A DNA stretch of 64,000 bases, from assembly GCF_000263195.1 (NCBI RefSeq), contig NC_018748.1, positions 3,596,001-3,660,000 on the forward strand. The letters are read 5' to 3'. This stretch comes from Emticicia oligotrophica DSM 17448 (GTDB lineage Bacteria > Bacteroidota > Bacteroidia > Cytophagales > Spirosomataceae). A program made the translations under genes and the position numbers. This document shows, piece after piece, positions 8,979 through 17,982 of the stretch (the first letter of the stretch is position 1; every line of letters starts with the position of its first letter). Under the pieces are notes generated by a model. That model saw only the letters and a program-made list of their open reading frames with translations, made no database searches and was not told the DNA's origin.

Positions 8979-10487
8979 TTATTTTTTCGCAATTTTATTG
9001 GCAATCAAAGTCAAAACAGCCTTATCGCTCCATTCTTGTCCATGCCCTGCCATAGCAGTAAATGAAACTTTTGCATCTGATTTAGGATTTTCGGTTTTAT
9101 CTAAAAACTTTTGTAGAAACCTTGTGGCAACATTTGAGTAAAGTCCATCCATATCGCCCATCCAAATCCATATTTTGCCTTGTAGCTTTGGGCCAAGTGT
9201 TGGCCAGTTTTTCTCTAAAACCTTTTTCAAATCATACTTCTCCCATTGTTTAGCAATGGTATGGTCGATTTTTCCCGTGAATGGGTCAAACATTAGTGAA
9301 GGTAAATTATTCGCTCCTTTTGGGCCAAATACGGCATTATAGGCTCCAAACTGACCACCAGAAACTAAATAATTACCTGTTCGACTATTGAGGTTTTCTC
9401 CTGCAATCCAATCTTTCATCGAGAAAGTTGGTTCTCCATAAATTGTTCTTCGGCCTGGTTGTAAATAGCCATAGCGATTAAAAAAAATAGATTCATCTTG
9501 ATAGATATTAATGAGTCCGTAGTGTTCAAAATCAACGGGGTCTGGGCTATATGACCACGTGCCATCAAAAAAATCAGGATAAAAGATTTGCAGAGCTAGC
9601 GATACCCAGCCTCCAGTAGAATTTCCTGTCAGAAAACGCATTTTTGATTCGGATTTATAGCGAACTTGCCTTTCGATTTCTGGAATTAATTCTTCAAGCA
9701 GTGCTTTGCCACAAGGGCCATTATTCTCGGAATCAACTTGGTAGGTATCGCCGTAAGGGCCTTGCGAATCAAGAAAAACGTAGATGATTTGTGGTGCGTT
9801 TTTACTAAACCACCAATCCGAAAAATCTTTGTTATTGACTATTCCGTTGATGGCCGTGTAGCGTCCGTTTAGCCCTGCTGCTCGGTAGCAAATCGGATAA
9901 GTTTTGTCAGGATTTTCAAAATAACCCGATGGCAATAAGATTGAAGCCTTCAAAAAACGAGGTTTACCCGAAAACTCTGAAAGTATTTTGCTCTTTATCT
10001 CAACTGCGGTTACAAATTGATGCTTAATTATACTCGTTGGCTGAATAATTTGATTGAGTGTAAGATTCAGTTGAAGGTTGTTAGAAAACAACACCGAATC
10101 TATATTACTATACAGATTTCCTGCAACATTCTCTTGGCCATCTTCAATGTTTTGTTTGTAAACTACCTGAAAATAATACTTATCAGTAGCATTTGGTTTT
10201 AGTTTATCTAAGCCAATATTTAAAACATTTTTATTTTTGGAGTCCAGCAAAAAAGCTGAATTTGTCTCCCAATTCTGGGGCGTTACACCGAAGGCAATTT
10301 CTGAGCGAAGCCGAGGCTCTCGCTCATGTTGCTTGGTTACGTGTAGAATTAATCGCCCACCTTTGATAAATGATTTTCTAGTTTCAGGAGCAATCGCAAT
10401 GTTTACACGCCAAGATACGAGGTCTTGAGCTTGTACGAGAATTGGTACAAATAAGAGCAACAAAAAAACGATGTTCTTCTTTTTCAT
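8979..10487 (-). CDS. Secreted alpha/beta-hydrolase, esterase D-like
   Basis: This 502-residue exported protein has a signal peptide (FLLLLFVPILVQAQD). An N-terminal beta-rich region of roughly 170 residues precedes an alpha/beta-hydrolase domain of the putative-esterase (EstD/Fes-like) type. The nucleophile elbow is G-N-S-T-G-G with Ser290. A late G-H-G-Q-E-W segment is a good candidate for the catalytic histidine. Such proteins remove acetyl, feruloyl or other acyl groups from polysaccharides. The position between GH92 and GH27 genes supports a de-esterifying role that exposes sugars for the hydrolases. Gaps to both neighbours are under 20 bases, which indicates an operon. The acyl group and acceptor are unknown; a peptidase role is less likely but not excluded. 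Confidence 0.8.
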   Translation of the reverse strand: MKKKNIVFLLLLFVPILVQAQDLVSWRVNIAIAPETRKSFIKGGRLILHVTKQHEREPRLRSEIAFGVTPQNWETNSAFLLDSKNKNVLNIGLDKLKPNATDKYYFQVVYKQNIEDGQENVAGNLYSNIDSVLFSNNLQLNLTLNQIIQPTSIIKHQFVTAVEIKSKILSEFSGKPRFLKASILLPSGYFENPDKTYPICYRAAGLNGRYTAINGIVNNKDFSDWWFSKNAPQIIYVFLDSQGPYGDTYQVDSENNGPCGKALLEELIPEIERQVRYKSESKMRFLTGNSTGGWVSLALQIFYPDFFDGTWSYSPDPVDFEHYGLINIYQDESIFFNRYGYLQPGRRTIYGEPTFSMKDWIAGENLNSRTGNYLVSGGQFGAYNAVFGPKGANNLPSLMFDPFTGKIDHTIAKQWEKYDLKKVLEKNWPTLGPKLQGKIWIWMGDMDGLYSNVATRFLQKFLDKTENPKSDAKVSFTAMAGHGQEWSDKAVLTLIANKIAKK

Positions 10488-10497
10488 TTAAAATCTA

Positions 10498-12864
10498 TCA
10501 CTTTAAATTAGTGGTCATTGATGGTGGTGCTTGCTCAGGCTTACTACCCCAGTTTTTATTAGGATTTGCTCCCATATCTAAGGTTAATTTTCCGCCTTTT
10601 ATAACTGTTTCGTGCAGAATCCAAGGTTTTTCTAAGGCTTTATCGTTTAGTTTAGCCGACTGGATATAAAGGTTTTTTGATGAATTATTCTTGGCCTCAA
10701 TTGTAAATGTTTTGCCAGAATAATACTTCGGATTTAAGTGAAATGTAATTTTTTTGAAAATCGGACTACTAATTTCGTAGAACGGGTCGGGTGAAGTACC
10801 GCCATTGGTTGAGAAAATCCCCGATTTCATTAAAACCGCCAAACTTCCCATGAGTCCTTGGTCCTCATCGCCACTGTAACCAAATTGGGGTGAAAGTCCA
10901 CTATAAACCTTGTCGATTACTTGTCTTGACCAATATTGCGTCAACCACGGCGAACCAGCGTAGTTAAACAAATAAGCTGTTTGAATACTCGGCTGATTAC
11001 CATAGTTGATATACACTCGGCGTAATTCCTCTAAAGTTTCTTTATCGTGCGATTTCCCCGAAACAAAATCGTGTTTTTGTGCTTTTTCAAACGAAGAATT
11101 AAGCTTTGTAGTAAATGCTTCTCTGCTTCCCATTAAATTTATTAAGCCTTGCACATCGTGCGGCACAAACCAAACATATTGTGCGGCATTTCCTTCTTCC
11201 CAACCATTATCGTAGCGTAGAATATCCACTGGTTCGGCCCATTTGCCGTCGAGTGTGCGGTTCCACATCCAACCAATATCAGCATTCCAAATATTTTTAT
11301 AGTTGGTTGCACGCTTCATAAATAGCTCATAATCTTCATTTTTGCCCAGTTTTTTTGCCATTTGTGCCAATGTATAATCTTGATAGGCGTATTCGAGCGT
11401 TTGGGTAGAACCATCTTGATGAAAACCATATTTAATGTTACTAATTGGGTGTGGCACATAGCCTCGTTCCATGTAGTATTCAATACCACCGCCTTTGAAA
11501 GTGTTGTGTTCGTAGCCTGCTTTACTCATCATTCCACCAGGAAAATGATTTTTTCGTAAACCTTCATACGCTTTTTCAATATTAAAACCCTTGATTCCTT
11601 TCATGTAGGCACTTACAATAAATGGGGTAGTGGCTGCACCCGTCATTACGTAGGTGTAATTACCTCCCGCAGGACCACGAGGAATGAGTCCACCATCTTG
11701 ATACATCATGACCATCGAGTTGATAAACGATTCGGTAACTTCTGGATATACTAAATGCCAGAGAGTATTGATTGTCCATTGTGCCCCCCAAAACGAATCC
11801 GAATTATGGTGATTGTAGGTTGGTTTACCATTTTTATCGAGCGGAATTTGTCCAATTCTGCGTTCGGGTCCCGTCATATCAGAATATTTACCATTTACAT
11901 CTGAAATAATACGTCTTCCTTGCAAAGCGTGCCACAAATCCGTATAAAAGCGACGTTTTTCGGTGTCTGTTCCTCCTTCAATTTCTATTCTGCTAAGCCA
12001 TTTATTCCATTCCTCACGGCTTTCTTTGACGGTTTTTTCAAAATCCCAATGTGGCAACTCACTCGTTAGATTCAATCGGGCTTGCTCTTCACTCACATAC
12101 GAGATGGCTACTTTCATTTTTCTAACTTCACCTGTTTGTGTCGTAAAGTTTATGTATGCCCCAATTTTTTCGCCTTCAATGCTACTATTTACTTCTTCTA
12201 ACTGACCTCTTCTCCAGCCTTTTAGAGAGTCGAAAGGTTTATCAAACTGTGCCACAAAAAAAACAGTTAACGTTTTTGGACGGCGAATCGTAGGAGCCAT
12301 GATGGCATAGCCTTCTATTTCTTGATTATTCACTTTTTTTATAAAGCCTTTTTGGGTATCAGAAGGGCCAAGAAATGTTGAAAAATCAAAGAGAATTTGG
12401 CTTTTTGCTGATTTTGGGAATGTATATTTATGAAAACCTACTCGGGTGGTTGAAGTGAGTTCGGCAGTTATTCCATAAGCATCTAAAACAACTTTATGAT
12501 AGCCAGCTTTGATAATTTCGGTTTTGTGTGAAAACTTAGAACCATATCTGCTTGAACCTAAATGACCTTTAAATTCTCCAGTGGTAGGCATTACAGGAAT
12601 GCCAGATAACTGCCATCCATGCACATGACTAAAGCACTTAATACTGTCTTTTTCGTAGCGATAGCCAGCGTTCCAGTCGGCATCAATGGCATTATCGGGG
12701 CTAAGATTGACCATCCCAAAAGGGCGAGTGGCCGAATTGAAGAAAAACCAACGAGAATTGGCGGCATCTACCAATGGATATACCAAATCAACTGGTTCAA
12801 CCTTTGCCTTTTGAGCAAAAACGTAACTTGAAATAAACAGAAAAAATACTAAAAATCTTTTCAT
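10498..12864 (-). CDS. GH92 alpha-mannosidase
   Basis: This 788-residue secreted protein belongs to GH92, a family of calcium-dependent exo-acting alpha-mannosidases, mostly alpha-1,2. It has a signal peptide (FFLFISSYVFAQ). The N-terminal beta-sandwich begins VYPLVDAANSRWFFFNSATRPFGM, and the C-terminal barrel carries the family blocks HVHGWQLSG, GGLIPRGPAGGNYTYVMTG, EGNAAQYVWFVPHDVQGL and SGDEDQG. The glutamate in the EGNAAQY block and the aspartates of SGDEDQG match the expected catalytic acid/base regions. The last block is unusual: GH92 enzymes more often read GNDDxG there, so linkage specificity may differ. It sits 10 bases from the esterase. Substrate candidates are mannans or N-glycan-like alpha-mannosides. 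Confidence 0.93.
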   Translation of the reverse strand: MKRFLVFFLFISSYVFAQKAKVEPVDLVYPLVDAANSRWFFFNSATRPFGMVNLSPDNAIDADWNAGYRYEKDSIKCFSHVHGWQLSGIPVMPTTGEFKGHLGSSRYGSKFSHKTEIIKAGYHKVVLDAYGITAELTSTTRVGFHKYTFPKSAKSQILFDFSTFLGPSDTQKGFIKKVNNQEIEGYAIMAPTIRRPKTLTVFFVAQFDKPFDSLKGWRRGQLEEVNSSIEGEKIGAYINFTTQTGEVRKMKVAISYVSEEQARLNLTSELPHWDFEKTVKESREEWNKWLSRIEIEGGTDTEKRRFYTDLWHALQGRRIISDVNGKYSDMTGPERRIGQIPLDKNGKPTYNHHNSDSFWGAQWTINTLWHLVYPEVTESFINSMVMMYQDGGLIPRGPAGGNYTYVMTGAATTPFIVSAYMKGIKGFNIEKAYEGLRKNHFPGGMMSKAGYEHNTFKGGGIEYYMERGYVPHPISNIKYGFHQDGSTQTLEYAYQDYTLAQMAKKLGKNEDYELFMKRATNYKNIWNADIGWMWNRTLDGKWAEPVDILRYDNGWEEGNAAQYVWFVPHDVQGLINLMGSREAFTTKLNSSFEKAQKHDFVSGKSHDKETLEELRRVYINYGNQPSIQTAYLFNYAGSPWLTQYWSRQVIDKVYSGLSPQFGYSGDEDQGLMGSLAVLMKSGIFSTNGGTSPDPFYEISSPIFKKITFHLNPKYYSGKTFTIEAKNNSSKNLYIQSAKLNDKALEKPWILHETVIKGGKLTLDMGANPNKNWGSKPEQAPPSMTTNLK

Positions 12865-12878
12865 TATTAATTTTGAAT

Positions 12879-14585
12879 TTATGAAAGTTTAATGGTGTGT
12901 TTGAAAGGAGTAAATCCTGTCAGATAAACGGTTGGGGCTTCTAATGGGGGCAATGCTCCACGCAAGATAATATTCTTATGTTCGAGCTTCCCCGAACTAA
13001 AATGAATACTATCATTACCTACGGTATAAGAGCCTTTTTGCTCAGAAAAAAGATAAGCATTATCTTTTTTTGTTGACTTTACTACTCCCGAAAACGTACC
13101 ACCTGCTCGAAAAATTAATTCAAGTGAAACTGGAACCCCATCGGTGCCGCTCATACTGATTTCGATTTCAAGGCCATTTTCTGTCTCTTTTATCTTTACA
13201 ACTGTCCCTAACTGTTGGATTTCACTTTGCTTACGGAGCGTCCTTGGCATTTTGTCCAAGTCGCCATCGGGAGATATTTTATCTTTGTCAAGTGGTTGAT
13301 AATAAGGGCCTTCGAGCGATTTTTGCAAAACCCAAGTATCGCCTTGTTGTTCGATTTTTTCTGATTGAAATTGACCTTTACCAAAAAACGAAGCTGCTAC
13401 TCGCATAGCTTGCAAAACGGCATTGCCTTTATGAAAAGTAAGCCAACCCGTGTTGTTTGATAGAATGGTAGTATCCCAATTATTACGTCGGATACGCACC
13501 ACGCCCGAGTATGGAAATGCCTTTGCGTAGCTGACTGGTAAAGGCTTATCGGCTGGTAATTCCTTCCAAAGTGTTGGGTCTTCTAAAAAATAGTCGAGAT
13601 AAGCCGCCAGTTGCTCTTTTGTACTGGTTCTTTCAATTTGTCGAGCCATTGCTGCCATTTGACCATTGTTTTTTTGCAATGCCATAAAACGGTAGCAATA
13701 ATAATATTTCGACATATTACCGATTGTTCCTTTATCTTGTCGGTTTGATGCTTCCGTAACGACCTCGCCATTAGGATGAACGTAGTACAGGGTCATTTCG
13801 AGGTTTTTCAGCACAGGCTCTAAAAGTTCGGGCTTGTTAAGTCCCTTAGCCATAATTATCAACGAGCGATTAACAATAGGAGAGTAGCTATTGGTACTCT
13901 TTTCGGTATATTGTCCATCTGGGTCTAAATCAATATGTTCGGCAAGCCATTGGTCAATACGATTGAGATAGCGTTTATCAGGAAATAACTCATTTAATTT
14001 TGTTAGAGCTGCAGAAACTACCCAACGGTGGTTTGGAGTGTGAATACCGCCCACAATTAGGCCTCCTCCCGCATTTTTTAGAAATTTCTGTAATAAATCA
14101 AGGGTATTATCAGCACCTTTGGTATTTGATTGTTTTAGAAACTTGTAGGCAGGAACCATGTTTTCTAAAATAAAAGCAGTATCGGGCGTTGAATGAAAAT
14201 TAGTTGCTAACAAATCAATCGTTCCATCGCTGTGCTGAAATTGAAGCATTGCTTTGGTAGCAGCTTCTACATCTTTCAAAACCTCGTTTGATTGATAAAA
14301 CGAAGACTCTGGACACGACATCAGCATACAAGCCTTGCCAATAAAACCACTCGTTGAATGTGGATTTGGAATTTCCACATCATCCATGTAACCACCCACG
14401 TATTTGTGCGATGGGTCAGTCACTTTAAATGTCTTGAAACTAAGTAATTGTTGGTCATGAATTTTAATCCATTCAAGTAGCCAAGTGGGTTTAGTTGCTG
14501 ATTTTTGTTGAATTGAACTAAAACCAACGAAAGGCAAGGCACAAAGCGAAGTAGCTCCCATTGCTACAAAATTTCTTCTATTCAT
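12879..14585 (-). CDS. Exported protein of unknown function, probable alpha/alpha-toroid (lyase-like)
   Basis: The 568-residue protein starts MNRRNFVAMGATSLC, a twin-arginine-like export signal. Its first 330 residues are mostly helical, with conserved-looking blocks NHRWVVSAAL, DGQYTEKSTNSYSP and NRQDKG. The last 200 residues look like beta-sandwich. This two-part shape is that of polysaccharide lyases and heparinase II/III-like proteins, and the H-R-W and Y-S-P blocks would be plausible active-site elements. I do not recognise the family with certainty. It lies between the tandem DUF1080 gene and GH92 in the same operon, so action on an acidic or oxidised glycan is a reasonable guess. The gene is intact and neither truncated nor frameshifted. 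Confidence 0.8.
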   Translation of the reverse strand: MNRRNFVAMGATSLCALPFVGFSSIQQKSATKPTWLLEWIKIHDQQLLSFKTFKVTDPSHKYVGGYMDDVEIPNPHSTSGFIGKACMLMSCPESSFYQSNEVLKDVEAATKAMLQFQHSDGTIDLLATNFHSTPDTAFILENMVPAYKFLKQSNTKGADNTLDLLQKFLKNAGGGLIVGGIHTPNHRWVVSAALTKLNELFPDKRYLNRIDQWLAEHIDLDPDGQYTEKSTNSYSPIVNRSLIIMAKGLNKPELLEPVLKNLEMTLYYVHPNGEVVTEASNRQDKGTIGNMSKYYYCYRFMALQKNNGQMAAMARQIERTSTKEQLAAYLDYFLEDPTLWKELPADKPLPVSYAKAFPYSGVVRIRRNNWDTTILSNNTGWLTFHKGNAVLQAMRVAASFFGKGQFQSEKIEQQGDTWVLQKSLEGPYYQPLDKDKISPDGDLDKMPRTLRKQSEIQQLGTVVKIKETENGLEIEISMSGTDGVPVSLELIFRAGGTFSGVVKSTKKDNAYLFSEQKGSYTVGNDSIHFSSGKLEHKNIILRGALPPLEAPTVYLTGFTPFKHTIKLS

Positions 14586-14628
14586 GGGTGGTAGATATTT
14601 TAATAAGTTTGTTGGTGAAGTATTTTGC

Positions 14629-16005
14629 TTATAATTCTCTGATTTTTATGCTTCTGAAATGGACCTCATCGCCGTGGTCTTGCAAGAGGATATGTCCAGA
14701 AACCGCTTGGGCAAAATTTTGATAACTATTGTATTTGCTCTTCGCAACGAGGTTACGAAATATTTGAGAATGGCGGTCGTATTCAACCATTTTTAGGTTG
14801 TTTAACCAGTGTTCTACGTGTCCATCTTTTGAAACGATGCGAAGTTTATTCCATTTTCCTGGCGGATTCATTCGTTTATCATTATTACCTTCCGAAAGAT
14901 TTTCAGCTGTAATTAAATCATAGAGTGAACCCGTAGTGCGGTTACCGTTTACACCTGCTTTGGCATCTGGGTGAACTTTGTCGTCGAGCATTTGAAATTC
15001 TGGACCTAAGCCAGTACCCGCTCTTTTCTTGCGGTCTTCAACGACAAAATATTTTAAGCCACTGTTTGCACCAGTTGTAAGTTTGAAATCTAATTCAAGT
15101 TCAAAATTTGAAAACTCTTGATCGGTTATGATGTCACCGCTTTTTATTAAGGAATCTTTTTTAGTTCCGAGAACTTTCAAAATGCCATCTTGAATCGCCC
15201 AACCGACTGTCGGAAATTTATCATCATTAGCTAAACGCCAACCTGCGGTAGTTTTACCATCCCAAAGTAAACGCCAACCTTTTCGTTGCTCATTTTCGGA
15301 TAATTGATTGATTAGATAGCTAACTTCTGGGGCTTCTTCACCACCTCTCCAAACAACATCTTTTAAGTTTTCGGTGGCAATTCTGATATTTTTCCATTGT
15401 ACTGTTAACCCAACTTGTTCTTCTCGCTTGATTTGATGTACTTGTAAAGCAATAAAGCCACGAGCTGTTTGTGGGTCTAAGAGATTCGCACAAGGAATAC
15501 CATTGACCCATGTTTTTATGCTATTTCCAATCGCTTCGATATGATATTTATTCCAATTACCCGTTTTGAATGCCCTTCGTCCTTTCTGATTAACTGATAG
15601 TGGGTATAACCAACCATTACGTCCTTCGTCGAAGATGCCACCACTCCAAGCTCTATCACCAGGGTCAATTTCTACTTGGTATCCGTGTACTTTACCTGCT
15701 TGAATATTTGGGTCGCTAATGCTTCTGATTTGTATTCCTGAATTTAAACCCGTTTCTACTTTTACTTCTAATTCTAAGACAAAATCGCCGTAAAGTTCTT
15801 CGGTGCACAAGAATGAATTAGGTGTATTGAGCTGAGAAACACCAACTATCGTTTTGTTTATAATTTTGTATTCTGCATTGCCATTTTTCTTGGTCCAACC
15901 TTTTAAGTCTGTCCCATTGAAAAGGTTTTTCCATTGGGCATGGACAAATGAAAAATTACAGATTAGCAAAAAAGTGCTAAGGGTTGAAAGTATGTTTTTT
16001 TTCAT
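14629..16005 (-). CDS. Tandem DUF1080 protein (3-keto-glycoside hydrolase/lyase family)
   Basis: This 458-residue exported protein contains two DUF1080 domains, at about residues 24-205 and 235-455. Each opens with the family's W-x-x-L-(F/W)-(N/D)-G start (WKNLFNGTDLKGW, then WRLLWDGKTTAGW) and ends with the VHFRSIKIREL-like strand pattern. DUF1080 is a concanavalin-like fold, and studied members cleave sugars oxidised at C3 (3-keto-glycosides). The first domain holds HGYQVEIDPGDRAWSGG and the second GPEFQMLDDKVHPDAKAG, which are equivalent active-site loops, so both domains may be active. Single-domain proteins are the norm, so a tandem is notable. It is the first gene after SusD and a partner for the propeller/cytochrome dehydrogenase at 4700-6949. 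Substrate is inferred. Confidence 0.9.
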   Translation of the reverse strand: MKKNILSTLSTFLLICNFSFVHAQWKNLFNGTDLKGWTKKNGNAEYKIINKTIVGVSQLNTPNSFLCTEELYGDFVLELEVKVETGLNSGIQIRSISDPNIQAGKVHGYQVEIDPGDRAWSGGIFDEGRNGWLYPLSVNQKGRRAFKTGNWNKYHIEAIGNSIKTWVNGIPCANLLDPQTARGFIALQVHQIKREEQVGLTVQWKNIRIATENLKDVVWRGGEEAPEVSYLINQLSENEQRKGWRLLWDGKTTAGWRLANDDKFPTVGWAIQDGILKVLGTKKDSLIKSGDIITDQEFSNFELELDFKLTTGANSGLKYFVVEDRKKRAGTGLGPEFQMLDDKVHPDAKAGVNGNRTTGSLYDLITAENLSEGNNDKRMNPPGKWNKLRIVSKDGHVEHWLNNLKMVEYDRHSQIFRNLVAKSKYNSYQNFAQAVSGHILLQDHGDEVHFRSIKIREL

Positions 16006-16098
16006 GTTTAGGGTTGGAATGATGGTTAGAGAGGAAAAAAGAGAAGAAGAAAGTTCTTCCTCTCTTTCAATTTCTAATTATTAACAAATCTACTTTAA

Positions 16099-17961
16099 TT
16101 AATATCCAGGGTTTTGTTTCATCGCAGGGAACGACAAGTCGATTTCGCTTTGTGGAATTGGACGTAAATAATGCTTTTCGGCAATAGCTTGTCCTTTCAC
16201 CCAAGGGTTGTACTTTTTCACTCTATCCACTAATTTACCTGTTCTTTTTAAATCGAACCAGCGGCTATATTCACCCATAAATTCTCTAGCTCTTTCATCC
16301 AAAATCAAATCAATTGTAATATTAGATGCCGTGGCTCTGTATGAAGCTGTTTCAAGTGATTTTTGGTTCTCAGGAGCAGCGGCACATTGTGGGTCTGTAC
16401 CTTTTTTAGTACCTAAGGCACGGTCAAGAACACGATTATAGTAAACTTCTGCACCACCTAGTTTGCTTCCTTTACCACCTTTAACAATAGCTTCGGCTGC
16501 AATTAAGTAGGCTTCAGCCGAACGGAAGATACACTCGTTGAATGTTCCGTAAGCATCACCGTAAGGAATACCCGGCTGCCAAAACTTCCACATTAACGGA
16601 GCCTGAACATTTAAACCCGAATTATCAATTGGGTAGCCACCTCCGTATTCATCGGTATTTACAACTGCATAGTTTTTCTTTCCGCCTAAGTCAACACCTC
16701 TTTCGGCTAATGTTGTTGCAGGTTTGTTCCATGGGCGGCATAGCAATACCGTATCGCCAGCAGCAAAGCTTATTTTTAAGTTTGGATTAGAAAGAGGAAG
16801 GGGTTTATAGTCTTTTACTGCCGAAAGAGCATAACCAACACTCACAAAATTATGAGCATAACGAGTATCATTATCAGGGTCGAAGAAGCGATAAGTGGCT
16901 GTATTGATTTGATGAACACCAAGACAACGATTATAGTCGGTTGTGCGTCCTTTGCTACCAATGAAACCTTCGCCACTTGGACCAAATTTAGAATGTAAAT
17001 CATTCCCACCTGCCGCATCTTGTGTAAAGGCAGGGTCTGTTTTATTAGTCAATACATCACTATTATATTGTACTGCGAATATAATTTCTGGATTTTTATC
17101 ATTTTGAGCTCCAGTATATTGTGTCAAGGGATTATTTGAACGTTTTGGAAATAAATCACTGTAATTAGTGGCTAAAGGATACGCATCAATGATTTTATCG
17201 GCGTATTGAAGAGCTAAATCGAAATCTGTGCTTGAGCCACCAAGTGAGTTGTTAAAATTCCAACCTCTCGTTAAATAAACTCTCGCTAATAAAAATTGGG
17301 CTGCTCCTTTCGTAATGCGTCCGTAGTTTGAAGCGACTGTCGGTAATTTTGCTTCACAATCAAGCAAATCTGCAATGATTTGTTTGTAAACATCGGCCGC
17401 AGGCACACGAGGGAAATCCTTCTGTGGAGTAGTTGTTTCGGTCAATGGCATTGGAATATCGCCCCATTGTTGTACTGCATAGAAAAAGCATAAAGCTCTC
17501 AAGAATTTTGCTTCTGATAAGCGTGTGTCTTTCAAGGTAGCATTCATGGTTGTGATGTCATTGGCACGAGAAACTACCGTATTTGTTCGAGCGATTTCGG
17601 CATAAAGTAATTGCCACAGACTTTGAACCTCAGGCAATGTTGCATTAAAACGGGCATCATATACATCATATAAGCTTGGTTGATTTTCTTTTCCATTGAC
17701 CGCCGAAGGGTTCCAACCACCTTGTGAAGAGAAAATATCAGTACCATTCAGAACTAATATTCTGTTTTGATGAATATTTCTCAATAAAGGATAGCACGAA
17801 CGAACCAAATCTTCAAAACCAGCTTCTGTTTTGTAATAAACATCGGTAGTAAGGGTTGATTTGGGAACTTCATCCAAAAATTGGTCTTTACAACTTGTTA
17901 AAACAAGAAATAAACTTGTAACAAGCCAAAAATTATATCGTTTGAATAATATTGTTTTCAT
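16099..17961 (-). CDS. SusD/RagB family outer-membrane glycan-binding lipoprotein
   Basis: This 620-residue protein is the surface lipoprotein that forms the lid of the SusC transporter and binds the glycan. A lipobox ends at Cys24 (LVLTSC), followed by FLDEVPKSTLTTD, a classic SusD start. The N-terminal TPR-like half contains LSEAKFLRALCFFYAVQQWGDIPM. The C-terminal half ends with EFMGEYSRWFDLKRTG and LRPIPQSEIDLS, the usual closing motif of the family. It is encoded 21 bases after susC, the fixed gene order of this transporter pair. SusD proteins vary greatly in ligand contacts, so the bound polysaccharide cannot be read from sequence. Confidence 0.97.
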   Translation of the reverse strand: MKTILFKRYNFWLVTSLFLVLTSCKDQFLDEVPKSTLTTDVYYKTEAGFEDLVRSCYPLLRNIHQNRILVLNGTDIFSSQGGWNPSAVNGKENQPSLYDVYDARFNATLPEVQSLWQLLYAEIARTNTVVSRANDITTMNATLKDTRLSEAKFLRALCFFYAVQQWGDIPMPLTETTTPQKDFPRVPAADVYKQIIADLLDCEAKLPTVASNYGRITKGAAQFLLARVYLTRGWNFNNSLGGSSTDFDLALQYADKIIDAYPLATNYSDLFPKRSNNPLTQYTGAQNDKNPEIIFAVQYNSDVLTNKTDPAFTQDAAGGNDLHSKFGPSGEGFIGSKGRTTDYNRCLGVHQINTATYRFFDPDNDTRYAHNFVSVGYALSAVKDYKPLPLSNPNLKISFAAGDTVLLCRPWNKPATTLAERGVDLGGKKNYAVVNTDEYGGGYPIDNSGLNVQAPLMWKFWQPGIPYGDAYGTFNECIFRSAEAYLIAAEAIVKGGKGSKLGGAEVYYNRVLDRALGTKKGTDPQCAAAPENQKSLETASYRATASNITIDLILDERAREFMGEYSRWFDLKRTGKLVDRVKKYNPWVKGQAIAEKHYLRPIPQSEIDLSFPAMKQNPGY

Positions 17962-17982
17962 TGTTATTCTGCATTTTAGAAA

